Source of the DNA: CAWINH01 sp963837425
GTDB lineage: Bacteria > Chloroflexota > Limnocylindria > QHBO01
Direction: 5' to 3'
Assembly: GCA_963837425.1 (NCBI GenBank)
Contig: CAWINH010000002.1
Coordinates: 248,001-312,000, forward strand
DNA: 64,000 bases
Shown here piece after piece: positions 48,004-57,225 of this stretch. The translations under genes and the position numbers were made by a program. The notes below the pieces were generated by a model, which was given only the letters and a program-made list of their open reading frames with translations, was not told where the DNA came from and searched no databases. Position 1 is the stretch's first letter; every line of letters starts with the position of its first letter.

Positions 48004-48020
48004 CCGGGACACCCACCCGG
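48004..48020. terminator. small hairpin between convergent glgA and regulator
   Basis: CCGGG (48004-48008) and CCCGG (48016-48020) form a 5-bp stem directly after the glgA stop. The stem is weak and lacks a T tract. Confidence 0.2.
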
Positions 48021-48040
48021 GGCGCATCCGGCGCTGAGAT

Positions 48041-48724
48041 TCAGGTCTGGTCGCCGCTCCCCAGCCGATGGCGGGCGACGAAGGCGGCGGCCTGCGCACG
48101 CCGCTGGAGGTTCAGCTTGGCGAGGATGCTGCTGACGTAGTTCTTCACGGTCTTGTCGGACAGGAAGACCTCGGCCGCGATCTCCTTGTTCGTCTTGCCC
48201 TCGGCGACGAGCAGCAGGATCTTGCGCTCCTGCGCGGTGAGGTCGGAGAGCTCGTCGCGCTCGCCGCCCGCGGCGACGCGCCGCACCCGCTCGAGGACGC
48301 GCTCGGTCACCGCCGGGTCGAGCAGCGAATCGCCCCGTCCGACAGACTCCAGGGCGGCCACCAGGTCTCGTCCGCGGACCTGCTTCAGGAGATAGCCCGA
48401 TGCGCCGGCGATGATCGCGGACAGGACCGCCTCCTCGTCCGGGTAGCTGGTCAGCATCACGACCCTCGTCTCCGGGAACTCGCTGCGAATCTCGCGGCAG
48501 GCCTCGATGCCGGAGCCGTCCGGCAGGCGTACGTCCATGACCACGACGTCCGGGATGAACCGGCGCTGGGCGGCAAGTGCCTCGGAGACGGTGCTCGCCT
48601 CTGCCACGACCTGGAACTCCTCGCGACGCCCGAGCAGCGCCACGAGTCCCTGCCGAACCACCTCGTGGTCGTCGACCACCAGCAGCCGCATTGGCTTCAG
48701 TGGTCCATCCGACTCCTGCGTCAC
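48041..48724 (-). CDS. NarL/DevR-type response regulator
   Basis: This 227-residue regulator has a receiver with D64 (VVVMDVRLPDGSG) and a LuxR helix-turn-helix (about 160-222) with LTAQERKILLLVAEGKTNKEIAAEVFLSDKTVKNYVSSI. That block is very like DevR/DosR. It starts at 48724 within the kinase stop. DevR/DevS systems respond to low oxygen, NO or redox state, which fits the neighbouring nirK and Rrf2 genes. Confidence 0.9.
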   Translation of the reverse strand: MTQESDGPLKPMRLLVVDDHEVVRQGLVALLGRREEFQVVAEASTVSEALAAQRRFIPDVVVMDVRLPDGSGIEACREIRSEFPETRVVMLTSYPDEEAVLSAIIAGASGYLLKQVRGRDLVAALESVGRGDSLLDPAVTERVLERVRRVAAGGERDELSDLTAQERKILLLVAEGKTNKEIAAEVFLSDKTVKNYVSSILAKLNLQRRAQAAAFVARHRLGSGDQT

Positions 48725-50253
48725 GCCCTGTCCGAGCCTCCCTGTCCGGTCTCGTCGTGCGCCACGGGCACGGTGATGATGATACGGGTCCCGCGCCCCT
48801 TCGCGCTGCGCACCTCGAACGCACCTCCCAGCCGCTCGGTGCGGCGCTCCATGTTCCGCAGGCCGTGGTGCCCGGAGCCCATCGGGGCCGGGACGAAGCC
48901 GATGCCGTCGTCGACGACCTCGATCACGAGGTCACGCGCCCTGCGCCTCGATCGAACCGTCACCCGTCGGGCGCTCGCGTGGCGAGCCACGTTGCTGAGG
49001 GCCTCGCGCAGGATGGCGAGGAGCTCCGCGGTGGCCTCGGAGCCGAATCCTGAAGCGCCGCGGACATCGACGTCCGCGATGAGCCCGGCGTTCGCCCTGA
49101 CATCGTCGGCCAGCGCCTCCGCGCCGACGGCGAGCCCGTCCGCGGCCGACGCCGGCTCCGCCAGGCCATAGACGAACTCGCGGATCTCACCCATGACGTG
49201 CTGGAGGGAGTCGATCGCGGCGTCCACCCGCTGCGCCGCCTCGTCGGGCCGATCTCCGACGATCTCGGGAACTTCGTCGAGGGACAGGCTGATCCCGTAC
49301 AGGTGCTGGATCACGCCGTCGTGGAGATCGCGGCCGATGCGCTCTCGCTCCTCGACGATCGCCAGCCGCTGGACGCGATCGCCGAGCCTCGCGTTCTCGA
49401 TCGCGAGGGCTGCGTGCCGGGCGAAGCGTTCGACGAGCAGGAGGTCCTCTTCACTGAATTCGCGGGCCGCGCGCTTGTCGGTGAGGTACAGGTTGCCGAC
49501 CGAGCGGCCATGGACCGTCAGCGGGACGCCCAGGAACGAGCGCATCTCGGGGTGGTTGGGCGGGAATCCCGCTCGCCTGGGGTCGACGGCGATGTCCGGG
49601 ATCCGAATCGGGCGCTGCTCGCGGATGATGAGCCCCAGCAGACCGTGGCCCGCCGGCAGCGCGCCAATGCGGCGGCGGGCGGCTGCACTGATTCCCGAGG
49701 TCAGAAAGCGTTCGACCCGGCCGTCCTCCCCCACGATGGCCAGAGCCGCGTAGCGAGCATCCGCCAGCTCGTGGACGCGATCCACGATGAGCTGCAGGAC
49801 GCGGTCGATGCTCAGCGCGCCCCCGATCCCGGCCACCGCGCCGTCGAGCGCGGCGAGGTTCGCTTCGGCGCGCGCGGCGCGCACCATGCCGCGGACCGCC
49901 TCGAGCGCCAGCTCAACCGCGTGGATGACCTGGTCCTCGACACCGTCCGGCCCGTCGATCCAGAGGCGACCGAGCGAGGTGCCGTCGGTCGGCTGACGAA
50001 GCGGGAGCGGATCGCGATCTGCAGGCGCACGGCGCAGGGTCCCCACTCCCACGTCCAGCGGCGTGAGGGGCGGCGACTCGACGACGAGGTGCAGGCCACC
50101 CTGCCCGAGCTGCGCCGCCAGGGTTCCGAGCGCGGTCGTCACCTTCCGCCGCCGGGCGTCGGTCGCGTGTTCCTGCCAACCCGCGAGCGCGTCGACCAGC
50201 GCCGGCAGCGGCAGCGACCTGATCGCTTGCCCGGGCTGCGCGCGACGTGTCAT
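48721..50253 (-). CDS. GAF-domain sensor histidine kinase, DevS-like
   Basis: This 510-residue soluble kinase has an unassigned N-terminal part (1-130). A GAF domain follows (about 145-290), with LPAGHGLLGLIIREQRPIRI and GFPPNHPEMRSFLGVPL, closely like DevS/DosT. HisKA_3 carries H311 in ERIGRDLHDGVIQHLYG, and the HATPase has EALSNVARHASA and DDGIGF. Whether the GAF domain binds heme is not clear. TAGGCT is nine bases before ATG 50253. It overlaps the regulator by four bases. Confidence 0.9.
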   Translation of the reverse strand: MTRRAQPGQAIRSLPLPALVDALAGWQEHATDARRRKVTTALGTLAAQLGQGGLHLVVESPPLTPLDVGVGTLRRAPADRDPLPLRQPTDGTSLGRLWIDGPDGVEDQVIHAVELALEAVRGMVRAARAEANLAALDGAVAGIGGALSIDRVLQLIVDRVHELADARYAALAIVGEDGRVERFLTSGISAAARRRIGALPAGHGLLGLIIREQRPIRIPDIAVDPRRAGFPPNHPEMRSFLGVPLTVHGRSVGNLYLTDKRAAREFSEEDLLLVERFARHAALAIENARLGDRVQRLAIVEERERIGRDLHDGVIQHLYGISLSLDEVPEIVGDRPDEAAQRVDAAIDSLQHVMGEIREFVYGLAEPASAADGLAVGAEALADDVRANAGLIADVDVRGASGFGSEATAELLAILREALSNVARHASARRVTVRSRRRARDLVIEVVDDGIGFVPAPMGSGHHGLRNMERRTERLGGAFEVRSAKGRGTRIIITVPVAHDETGQGGSDRA

Positions 50254-50308
50254 GACGGCGATAGCCTAGCCCGGGGTCGCCCCGGCATGTCCGCCACGAG
50301 CGCCCGGG

Positions 50309-50719
50309 CTATCCGTCGGGTTCCGCGAGCCTCGCGAGATCGGTCGACGCCAGGGTCGTGAGCATCGCCTCCTGTCCTGCGAAGAACGCGTCGTGCACTC
50401 GGCACTGCCCATCCGCTCCGCACGGGCCTCCGCGCAGGATGCAGGTCGTGCGCCGGCTGTCGCCCTCGGCTGCCTCGACGACCGCGAGCAGCGAGATCGA
50501 GTCGGCCGGGCGCGCCAGCCGATAGCCGCCAGTCCGCCCCTGGCGTCCCTCGACCAGTCCGGCGTGCACGAGGTCGCCCATGACCTGGGGCAGGAAGCTG
50601 GGCGGGACGCCGGTCCGCCGCGCGATCTCGGCGCCGGTGATCAGCGATCCGGCCGCATCGGCGACGGCCAGCATGGCTCGCACCGCGTAGTCGCCCCGCC
50701 GGGTCAGCTGCAGTCGCAT
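50309..50719 (-). CDS. Rrf2-family Fe-S regulator, NsrR-like
   Basis: This 136-residue regulator starts MRLQLTRRGDYAVRAMLAVA, the usual Rrf2 opening, with the helix-turn-helix about residues 28-50. Three cysteines in CILRGGPCGADGQC are spaced as in NsrR/IscR proteins that bind an Fe-S cluster and sense NO or iron-sulfur status. An upstream ATG at 50806 would add 29 arginine-rich residues and lies seven bases after TGATAC, so it cannot be excluded. It is divergent from nirK, with the half-site array between them. Confidence 0.88.
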   Translation of the reverse strand: MRLQLTRRGDYAVRAMLAVADAAGSLITGAEIARRTGVPPSFLPQVMGDLVHAGLVEGRQGRTGGYRLARPADSISLLAVVEAAEGDSRRTTCILRGGPCGADGQCRVHDAFFAGQEAMLTTLASTDLARLAEPDG

Positions 50720-50818
50720 GACAACCCCGAGTCTGGCCTCCGCGCGTCTTCGCCGCGCCTGCCGAATGTCCCGCGTGTCCCGAGGGAGAAAGGACGAACG
50801 GCCCATGACAGGCGTATC

Positions 50819-50842
50819 ACTAAAGGTTTATTAGTTTACTAA
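50819..50842. promoter_or_regulatory. AT-rich array of three ACTAA/TTAGT half-sites between rrf2 and nirK
   Basis: ACTAA (50819-50823), TTAGT (50831-50835) and ACTAA (50838-50842) alternate in orientation within a sharply AT-rich island. It is placed to control both nirK and the Rrf2 gene and is the likely operator of the latter. Confidence 0.55.
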
Positions 50843-50869
50843 AGATTAGGCCACACGAAAGGGCGAGCC

Positions 50870-52060
50870 ATGGCCAAGGCGCTGGTTGTCATCTCCGCGA
50901 TCGGATCGGTCATCCTCCTGTCGCTCATCTACGCCGCCGTCGGCGGCACATCCGCCGTCGGTGAGGCGAGCGGAAGCCCCGGTTCGTCGGCGAGCGCGGC
51001 TGTCGCGGCGAGCGCGGCGCCGACCTTCCCGCCCGCCGAGCCGGTCACGATCGACGAGATCTCGCGACACCCCAGCGACATGCCCGACTCGCCGAACTAC
51101 ACCCAATACGCCGACGGCACCTTCAGCCAGCCGGTGGAGCGCACCGGGCCGCTGACGATCACGGTGCACTTCCAGATCGCCGAGGGCGTGGCGGAGGTTC
51201 TCCCGGGCACGACGATGGAGTACTGGACGTTCAATGGTGCGGTACCCGGCCCCATGATCCGCGGCATGGTCGGCGACACGGTCGACTTCTTCCTCACCAA
51301 CCCGCCGGACAGCATCATGCCGCACGACGTCGACTTCCACGCGGTGACCGGGCCAGGCGGCGGATCGGTCCGGCTGGACACCGCTCCGGGCGCCACCAGC
51401 GAGCTTCGCGTGCAGCTCCTCAAGCCGGGCATCTACATTTATCACTGCGCCTTCCCGGACATTCCGACCCACATCTCCCACGGGATGTACGGGCTCGTCG
51501 TCGTCGAGCCGCCGGGTGGGCTGCCGCCCGTCGACCACGAGTACTACGTGATGCAGAGCGAGTTCTACACGACGGCCGGCGCCGACAAGTCGATCACCGA
51601 GCTCGCGAACGCCGGCCACCTCGACTACTCGCTGGCAAATGGCAACCTCGAGGAGCCGACCTTCGTCGTCTTCAACGGCCGGCCCAACGCGGTCACCGGC
51701 GACCGGGCCCTCGGCGTCTACGGGGGCGACGTGATCAACACCGGCGACACCGTGCGACTGTTCGTGGGCGACATCGGGCCGAACCTCATCTCCAGCTTCC
51801 ACGTCATCGGCGAGATGTTCGACACCGTCTACGTGGAGGGCTCGTTCGACCTCGAGAACCACTACGTGCAGACCACGCTGATCCCGTCCGGCGGAGCCGC
51901 GGGGGTCGAGTTCACCGTGGAGGTGCCCGGCGACTACCTGATGGTCGACCACGCGATCTTCCGCACGCACAAGGGCGCGGCGGGCGTGATCCACGTGGTC
52001 GGCGCGGATCGGCCCGACATCTATGACTCGGTCGACTACAGCAGCAAGCTCCGCGGTTGA
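50870..52060 (+). CDS. nirK: copper-containing nitrite reductase
   Basis: NirK reduces nitrite to NO in denitrification. The 396 residues start with an uncleaved-looking signal helix (ALVVISAIGSVILLSLIYAAV) and a linker rich in Ser and Ala. Two cupredoxin domains follow. MPHDVDFHAVTGPGGG holds the active-site Asp and copper histidines. YHCAFPDIPTHISHGMYG holds the type 1 Cys, His and Met. SFHVIGEMFD supplies the type 2 His. No nor or nos genes are in the window, so the chain is partial here. The likely regulator is the divergent Rrf2 protein. Confidence 0.93.
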   Translation: MAKALVVISAIGSVILLSLIYAAVGGTSAVGEASGSPGSSASAAVAASAAPTFPPAEPVTIDEISRHPSDMPDSPNYTQYADGTFSQPVERTGPLTITVHFQIAEGVAEVLPGTTMEYWTFNGAVPGPMIRGMVGDTVDFFLTNPPDSIMPHDVDFHAVTGPGGGSVRLDTAPGATSELRVQLLKPGIYIYHCAFPDIPTHISHGMYGLVVVEPPGGLPPVDHEYYVMQSEFYTTAGADKSITELANAGHLDYSLANGNLEEPTFVVFNGRPNAVTGDRALGVYGGDVINTGDTVRLFVGDIGPNLISSFHVIGEMFDTVYVEGSFDLENHYVQTTLIPSGGAAGVEFTVEVPGDYLMVDHAIFRTHKGAAGVIHVVGADRPDIYDSVDYSSKLRG

Positions 52061-52069
52061 CGGCAGCGT

Positions 52070-52447
52070 TCAGGCGGCGGGCGACATCTCGTCGAACGTC
52101 ACCTCCACGAGCGGGGAGCGGGTCATCATCAGGTCCACGTCATCCCGGCCCCAGTTGCGAGCGACGCGCTCCATGATCTGACGCCGCTCCGCTGGCTCGG
52201 TGAGCTCGCGGACGGTGGCCGCCAGATCGGCGGTCACCGGACCCTTGAGGTGGAAGGTGATCCGCGGATCGTGCCGCATGTTCGCGAGCCAGGACCGGGG
52301 CCGGCCCGGCATCCCGCTCAGGTAGACGCGTCCATCGATCGCGTGGAACACGAGCTCGATGCGCCGCGGCTCGCCGCTGCGGCGGCCGTGGGTCGTGATG
52401 TCGATGAGGTGACCGCGCGTCAAGGCGCGGCGAATCCGTTCGTCCAT
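52070..52447 (-). CDS. pyridoxamine-phosphate-oxidase-fold protein, F420/flavin-dependent reductase-like
   Basis: This 125-residue protein has the split-barrel flavin fold. DITTHGRRSGEPRRIELVFHAIDG and RPRSWLANMRHDPRITFHLKG resemble deazaflavin-dependent nitroreductase-family proteins. The cofactor, F420 or FMN, is not decidable from sequence alone. ATG 52447 (MDERIRRALTRGHL) gives the usual short length. It converges with nirK, 9 bases away. Confidence 0.7.
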   Translation of the reverse strand: MDERIRRALTRGHLIDITTHGRRSGEPRRIELVFHAIDGRVYLSGMPGRPRSWLANMRHDPRITFHLKGPVTADLAATVRELTEPAERRQIMERVARNWGRDDVDLMMTRSPLVEVTFDEMSPAA

Positions 52448-52581
52448 TGTCCGTTTCGCCAAGGTAGTTGCTTTCGCAACAAGAATAGCCGATGCGCGCA
52501 ATCCGTGTCCGCCGCAATCCTGACCTGCCATGGCGGGAATGCGCGGGAGGATGGCCGGGTGACTACACTGCGGTGAGGCCC

Positions 52582-55500
52582 ATGACTGCGGATCCCCTGG
52601 CCCCCTTCTCGCCCCCGACTCGCGCCTGGTTCACCGAGACCTTCGCGCATCCCACCCGCGCCCAGGAGCTCGGGTGGCCGGCCATCAGCGCCGGCCACCA
52701 CACCCTGATCCATGCCCCGACCGGCAGCGGCAAGACGCTGGCCGCGTTCCTGTGGTGCCTGGACCGGCTGTTCGGCACCCTCGAGCCACCACCACGCGAC
52801 CGGCGGCTGCGTGTCCTCTACATCTCGCCGCTGAAGGCGCTGACCTACGACGTGGAGCGCAACCTGCGCGCGCCGCTGGCCGGGATCCGGCGCACCGCGG
52901 AACGGGACGGCCTGAGCCTGCCGGAGGTGCGGGTCGCGTCGCGCACCGGCGACACCCCGGCCGACGCCCGTCGCCAGCTCGTCCGCGATCCGCCCGACAT
53001 CCTGGTCACCACGCCGGAGAGCCTGTACCTGCTGCTCACCAGCCAGGCGCGCGAGGCGTTGCGCGGCGTGCAGCATGTCATCGTGGACGAGGTCCATGCG
53101 ATTGCCGGCACGAAGCGCGGCGCGCACCTTGCGCTCTCCCTCGAGCGGCTGACCGCGCTCACCGGCGGCAACCCGCAGCGGATCGGCCTGTCGGCGACGC
53201 AGCGCCCGCTCGAGCGGATCGCCGCGTTCCTGGGAGGTGCGGGAGCGGACCGCCTGGTCGACGTCGTGGATGCCGGGGAGCGGAAGAAGCTCGAGCTCGA
53301 GGTGATCGTCCCCGTCGAGGAGATGAACCGCATCGGCGAGTCGCTCGACCTCGACGAGCTGCCGGGTGGGCCGGCGGCTGGGCCCGAGGCGCGGCGGTCG
53401 ATCTGGCCGAGCATCCACCCCCGCCTCCTCGAGCTGATCCGGGCGCATTCCTCCACGCTCGTCTTCGTCAACTCGCGCCGGCTCGCCGAACGGCTGGCGG
53501 CTCGCCTCAACGAGCTGGCCGGGGAGGAGCTCGTCCGCGCCCACCACGGCAGCATCGCTCGCGAGCAGCGGCTGCAGATCGAGGAGGAGCTGAAGGCCGG
53601 CCGACTGCCGGCCCTGATCGCGACCAGCAGCCTGGAGCTGGGGATCGACATGGGCGCCATCGACCTCGTGATCCAGATCGAGGCGCCGCCGTCCGTCGCC
53701 TCGGGGCTGCAGCGGATCGGCCGCGCCGGCCACCAGGTCGGGGAGCCGTCGACCGGGAAGATCTTCCCGAAGTACCGCGGCGACCTGCTCGAGGCGGCGG
53801 TCGTCGTGCGGCGCATGCTCGACGGGGCCATCGAGGAGACGCGCATCCCGCGCAACCCGCTCGACGTGCTGGCCCAGCAGGTCGTGGCCATGGGCGCCGT
53901 GGAGCCGTGGACGGTGGCCGACCTCCATGCGCTCGTGACCCGCGCCGAGCCGTTCCGCGACCTCTCGCGGGAACAGCTCACGGGAGTGCTCGACATGCTC
54001 GCCGGCCGCTACCCGTCCGACGAGTTCGCCGAGCTGCGGCCGCGCGTCGTCTGGGATCGCACGACGGACACGATCACATCGCGGAACGATGCCCGCGTCG
54101 TTGCCGTCACGTCGGGCGGCACGATCCCGGATCGGGGCCTGTTCGGGGTCTTCCTGCCCGGGGACGACGGCCACGGCCGCCGGGTCGGCGAGCTGGACGA
54201 GGAGATGGTCTACGAGTCGAGGGTCGGCGAGGTGTTCCTGCTCGGCGCCTCCTCGTGGCGGATCGAGGAGATCAAGCCGGACCGGGTCATCGTCAGTCCC
54301 GCTCCCGGCGAGCCGGGCAAGATGCCGTTCTGGAAGGGGGACGGCCTCGGCCGGCCGATCGAGCTCGGGCGGGCGATCGGCGCCTTCTGCCGCGAGATCG
54401 AGGGGCTCAGACCGGCGGATGCCGAGGCGCGCCTCCGCGACGAGCACGCGCTCGACGAGCTGGCGGCGCGCAACCTCGTCGCCTACCTCGCCGAGCAGCG
54501 CGAGGCGACCGGGGTCCTGCCCACCGACACCCAGCTCGTTGTCGAGCGCTTCCGTGACGAGCTCGGCGACTGGCGGATCTGCCTCCTCTCGCCGTTCGGG
54601 GGACGGGTCCACGCGCCGTGGGCGATGGCGATCGAGGCGCGGATGGCGGCGCGTGGTCAGGCTGGTCAGGCGATCTGGACCGATGACGGCATTGCGCTTC
54701 GCCTCCCCGACGTGGCCGAGCCGCCCGGCGAGGACCTGCTCCTCATCGACCCCGACGAGCTCGACGACCTGCTCATGGATGGGCTGGGCGGCTCTGCGAT
54801 GTTCGCGTCGCACTTCCGCGAGAACGCGGCGCGCGCGCTGCTGCTGCCGCGCCGCCGCCCCGGGCAGCGCACCCCCCTGTGGATGCAGCGCCAGCGCTCG
54901 TCCGACCTGCTCACCGTCGCCAGCCGCTACGGATCGTTTCCGATCATCCTCGAGACGTACCGCGAGGTCCTCCGCGACGTCTTCGACGTCCCGGCGCTCT
55001 CAGAGCTGCTGACCGGGATTCGCTCGCGGGCGGTGCGGATCGCGAGCGTCGAGACGCGCGGCCCGTCGCCGTTCGCGACCGGCCTGCTCTTCGACTACGT
55101 CGGCACCTACATGTACGAGGGGGACGCACCGCTCGCCGAGCGCCGGGCGCAGGCCCTTGCCCTCGACCGTGAGTTGCTCGCGGAGCTCCTTGGCACCGAG
55201 GAGCTGCGTGAGCTCCTGGACCCTGCCGCGACGGCCGAGACCGAGCTCGAGCTGCAGGCCCTGGCCGGCGGCCGCCGGGCGCGGACCGTCGATGGGGTGC
55301 ATGACCTCCTCCGGCGCCTCGGAGACCTCCGGGCCGATGAGGTGGCGGCGCGCGCCGACTTCGCCGATGCCGGCGCGTCCCTCGCCTCGCTCGAGCGAGA
55401 CCGTCGCGCGGTCCAGCTGCGGCTGGCCGGGGAGGAGCGCTGGGTCGCCGTCGAGGACGTGGCGCGCTACCGCGATGCGCTCGGAGCGAGCCCGCCGCCG

Positions 55501-57051
55501 GGGGTGGCCGAGGCGTGGCTGGCCGCGTCCGGGGAGGGGCCCGCGCCGCTCGACGCGCTCCTCCTGCGCTGGGCGCGGACCCACGCGCCGTTCACCCCCG
55601 CCGAGCCGGCGACGCGCTGGGGGATCGCGCTGGGCCGCGTCGCGGATCGTCTCGAGGCCCTCGCCACGGCCGAGACGCTCGTGGCCGGCGCGTTCCGCCC
55701 GGGTGGATCCGAGCGCGAGTTCGCGGATCCCGAGGTGATCCGCAGCCTGCGCCGCCGTTCGCTGGCGCGACTCCGTCGCGAGGTCGAGCCCGTCTCGGCG
55801 GATGCCCTCGGTCGCTTCCTGCCCGCCTGGCAGGGGATCGGCAGCCGGGCGACCGGACACGACCGGCTGCTCGAGGTCGTGGCCCAGCTGGAGGGCTACC
55901 CGATCCCGGCCTCGATCCTCGAGCGTGACGTCCTGCGGGCCCGGATCAGCGGGTACAGCCCGCGGCAGCTCGACGAGCTCGGTTCGGCGGGCGAGGTGGT
56001 CTGGATCGGCCGGGGGGTGCTCGGCCGCGATGACGGCCGGGTCTCGATCTTCCGGCGTGACCGGGCCGAACTGCTCGCATCGGCAGGCGCGTTCGAGATC
56101 GTCGATCGACCGGATGGCCCGCTTCACACCGAGATTCGCGAGCATCTCCGACGCCGCGGCGCGACGTTCTTCGGCGGGCTGCGGCTCGCAATCACTGGCG
56201 CCCGCGACCCCGACGAGCTGCTCGACGCGCTCTGGGACCTCGTGTGGGCCGGCGAGGTCACGAACGACACGGTCGCGCCGCTGCGTGCGCTCCTCCTCCC
56301 GCGCAGTCGTTCGCGGGCCGTGCGCCCCGGCCGCCCGGCTGGGGCAGGGCCGCCCCGAGCCGCCGGTCGCTGGTCGCTCGTCGCCGACCTCATCGGGGAG
56401 GGGCGCTCGCCGACCGAGCGCGGGCACGCGACCGCGCTCGCGCTCCTCGAACGGCATGGCGTCGTCACCCGCGAGGCGGTGCTGGCCGAGGGGCTGGCCG
56501 GCGGATTCGCATCGGTCTATCCCGTGCTCAAGGCGATGGAGGATGCGGGGCGCGTACGCCGCGGCTACTTTGTGGACGGCCTCGGGGCGGCACAGTTCGC
56601 GCTGCCCGGCGCGGTCGACCGGCTGCGGGCGGCTCGATTGGCCGAGGACGAACAGCGGGCGCTCCTGCTCGCCGCGGCCGATCCCGCGCAGCCGTACGGC
56701 GCGACGCTGCCGTGGCCGCGGCCGGAGGGCGGGGAGCGGCTGCCGCTGCAGCGCGTGGCGGGTGCCTGGGTGACGCTCGTGAACGGGGCGCCTGCGCTCT
56801 ACGTCGAGCGTGGCGCGCGGGGGATCATCCGGCTGCCGTCGATGGAGGACCCTGAGGTTGCTGCCGCCGCGCTCGGCACCCTGCCCGAGCTGCTCATCGG
56901 GTCCGGGTCGCTCCGGGAGCTGCGCATCGAACGGGTCGATCGCCTGCCGGTCGCCACCTCGCCGCTGGCCGGCGCGCTCCAGGAGCTCGGCTTCCGGCCG
57001 AGCTATCGAGGGTTCCTGCTGCGGCCCACGCCACCCGGCTCGCGGGCATAG
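52582..57051 (+). CDS. lhr: Lhr-type large helicase
   Basis: This 1,489-residue protein is a large Lhr helicase, a 3'-5' DNA/RNA-DNA translocase linked to repair. Walker A APTGSGKTLAAFLW (about residue 45), the DEVH box IVDEVHAIAGTKRG, SATQRPLER and the motif VI region GLQRIGRAGHQVG make up the two RecA domains (1-430). A winged helix, the DUF1998-like and Lhr core, and a C-terminal extension of about 600 residues follow. The frame is intact over 4.4 kb. A GTG at 52573 is an alternative start. TACACT lies 12 bases before the ATG. Confidence 0.93.
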   Translation: MTADPLAPFSPPTRAWFTETFAHPTRAQELGWPAISAGHHTLIHAPTGSGKTLAAFLWCLDRLFGTLEPPPRDRRLRVLYISPLKALTYDVERNLRAPLAGIRRTAERDGLSLPEVRVASRTGDTPADARRQLVRDPPDILVTTPESLYLLLTSQAREALRGVQHVIVDEVHAIAGTKRGAHLALSLERLTALTGGNPQRIGLSATQRPLERIAAFLGGAGADRLVDVVDAGERKKLELEVIVPVEEMNRIGESLDLDELPGGPAAGPEARRSIWPSIHPRLLELIRAHSSTLVFVNSRRLAERLAARLNELAGEELVRAHHGSIAREQRLQIEEELKAGRLPALIATSSLELGIDMGAIDLVIQIEAPPSVASGLQRIGRAGHQVGEPSTGKIFPKYRGDLLEAAVVVRRMLDGAIEETRIPRNPLDVLAQQVVAMGAVEPWTVADLHALVTRAEPFRDLSREQLTGVLDMLAGRYPSDEFAELRPRVVWDRTTDTITSRNDARVVAVTSGGTIPDRGLFGVFLPGDDGHGRRVGELDEEMVYESRVGEVFLLGASSWRIEEIKPDRVIVSPAPGEPGKMPFWKGDGLGRPIELGRAIGAFCREIEGLRPADAEARLRDEHALDELAARNLVAYLAEQREATGVLPTDTQLVVERFRDELGDWRICLLSPFGGRVHAPWAMAIEARMAARGQAGQAIWTDDGIALRLPDVAEPPGEDLLLIDPDELDDLLMDGLGGSAMFASHFRENAARALLLPRRRPGQRTPLWMQRQRSSDLLTVASRYGSFPIILETYREVLRDVFDVPALSELLTGIRSRAVRIASVETRGPSPFATGLLFDYVGTYMYEGDAPLAERRAQALALDRELLAELLGTEELRELLDPAATAETELELQALAGGRRARTVDGVHDLLRRLGDLRADEVAARADFADAGASLASLERDRRAVQLRLAGEERWVAVEDVARYRDALGASPPPGVAEAWLAASGEGPAPLDALLLRWARTHAPFTPAEPATRWGIALGRVADRLEALATAETLVAGAFRPGGSEREFADPEVIRSLRRRSLARLRREVEPVSADALGRFLPAWQGIGSRATGHDRLLEVVAQLEGYPIPASILERDVLRARISGYSPRQLDELGSAGEVVWIGRGVLGRDDGRVSIFRRDRAELLASAGAFEIVDRPDGPLHTEIREHLRRRGATFFGGLRLAITGARDPDELLDALWDLVWAGEVTNDTVAPLRALLLPRSRSRAVRPGRPAGAGPPRAAGRWSLVADLIGEGRSPTERGHATALALLERHGVVTREAVLAEGLAGGFASVYPVLKAMEDAGRVRRGYFVDGLGAAQFALPGAVDRLRAARLAEDEQRALLLAAADPAQPYGATLPWPRPEGGERLPLQRVAGAWVTLVNGAPALYVERGARGIIRLPSMEDPEVAAAALGTLPELLIGSGSLRELRIERVDRLPVATSPLAGALQELGFRPSYRGFLLRPTPPGSRA

Positions 57052-57054
57052 CAA

Positions 57055-57125
57055 GTGTCCCGAAGGAACCTCGCCTCGACCCGTTGATGCAATCGCGGAA
57101 TCGGGGCCCGGCTCCTCCGGGACAC
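57055..57125. repeat. 13-bp near-perfect inverted repeat after lhr
   Basis: GTGTCCCGAAGGA (57055-57067) and TCCTCCGGGACAC (57113-57125) pair with one mismatch across 45 bases. This could form a long hairpin between convergent lhr and ecfT. Confidence 0.4.
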
Positions 57126-57164
57126 CAACAACAGTATCGGTCCGGGCCGCCGCCGCCAACCCAG

Positions 57165-57216
57165 TTGTCCACGAACTTCATCCGGATTTGACGGAGTTGT
57201 CCACCGTCCGTCCACA
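57165..57216 (+). other. cluster of three DnaA-box-like 9-mers
   Basis: TTGTCCACG (57165-57173), TTGTCCACC (57197-57205) and CCGTCCACA (57208-57216) lie in the same direction. They match the high-GC DnaA box TTGTCCACA at 8, 8 and 7 of 9 positions. No dnaA, dnaN or gidA is nearby, so this is at most a titration site. Confidence 0.25.
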
Positions 57217-57225
57217 TCGACCGGC

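Noticed and set aside
52845..53996. Long open frames opposite lhr and other genes
   Set aside because: Their translations are Arg/Ser/Ala-rich with no family motifs, as expected for antisense frames in high-GC DNA.
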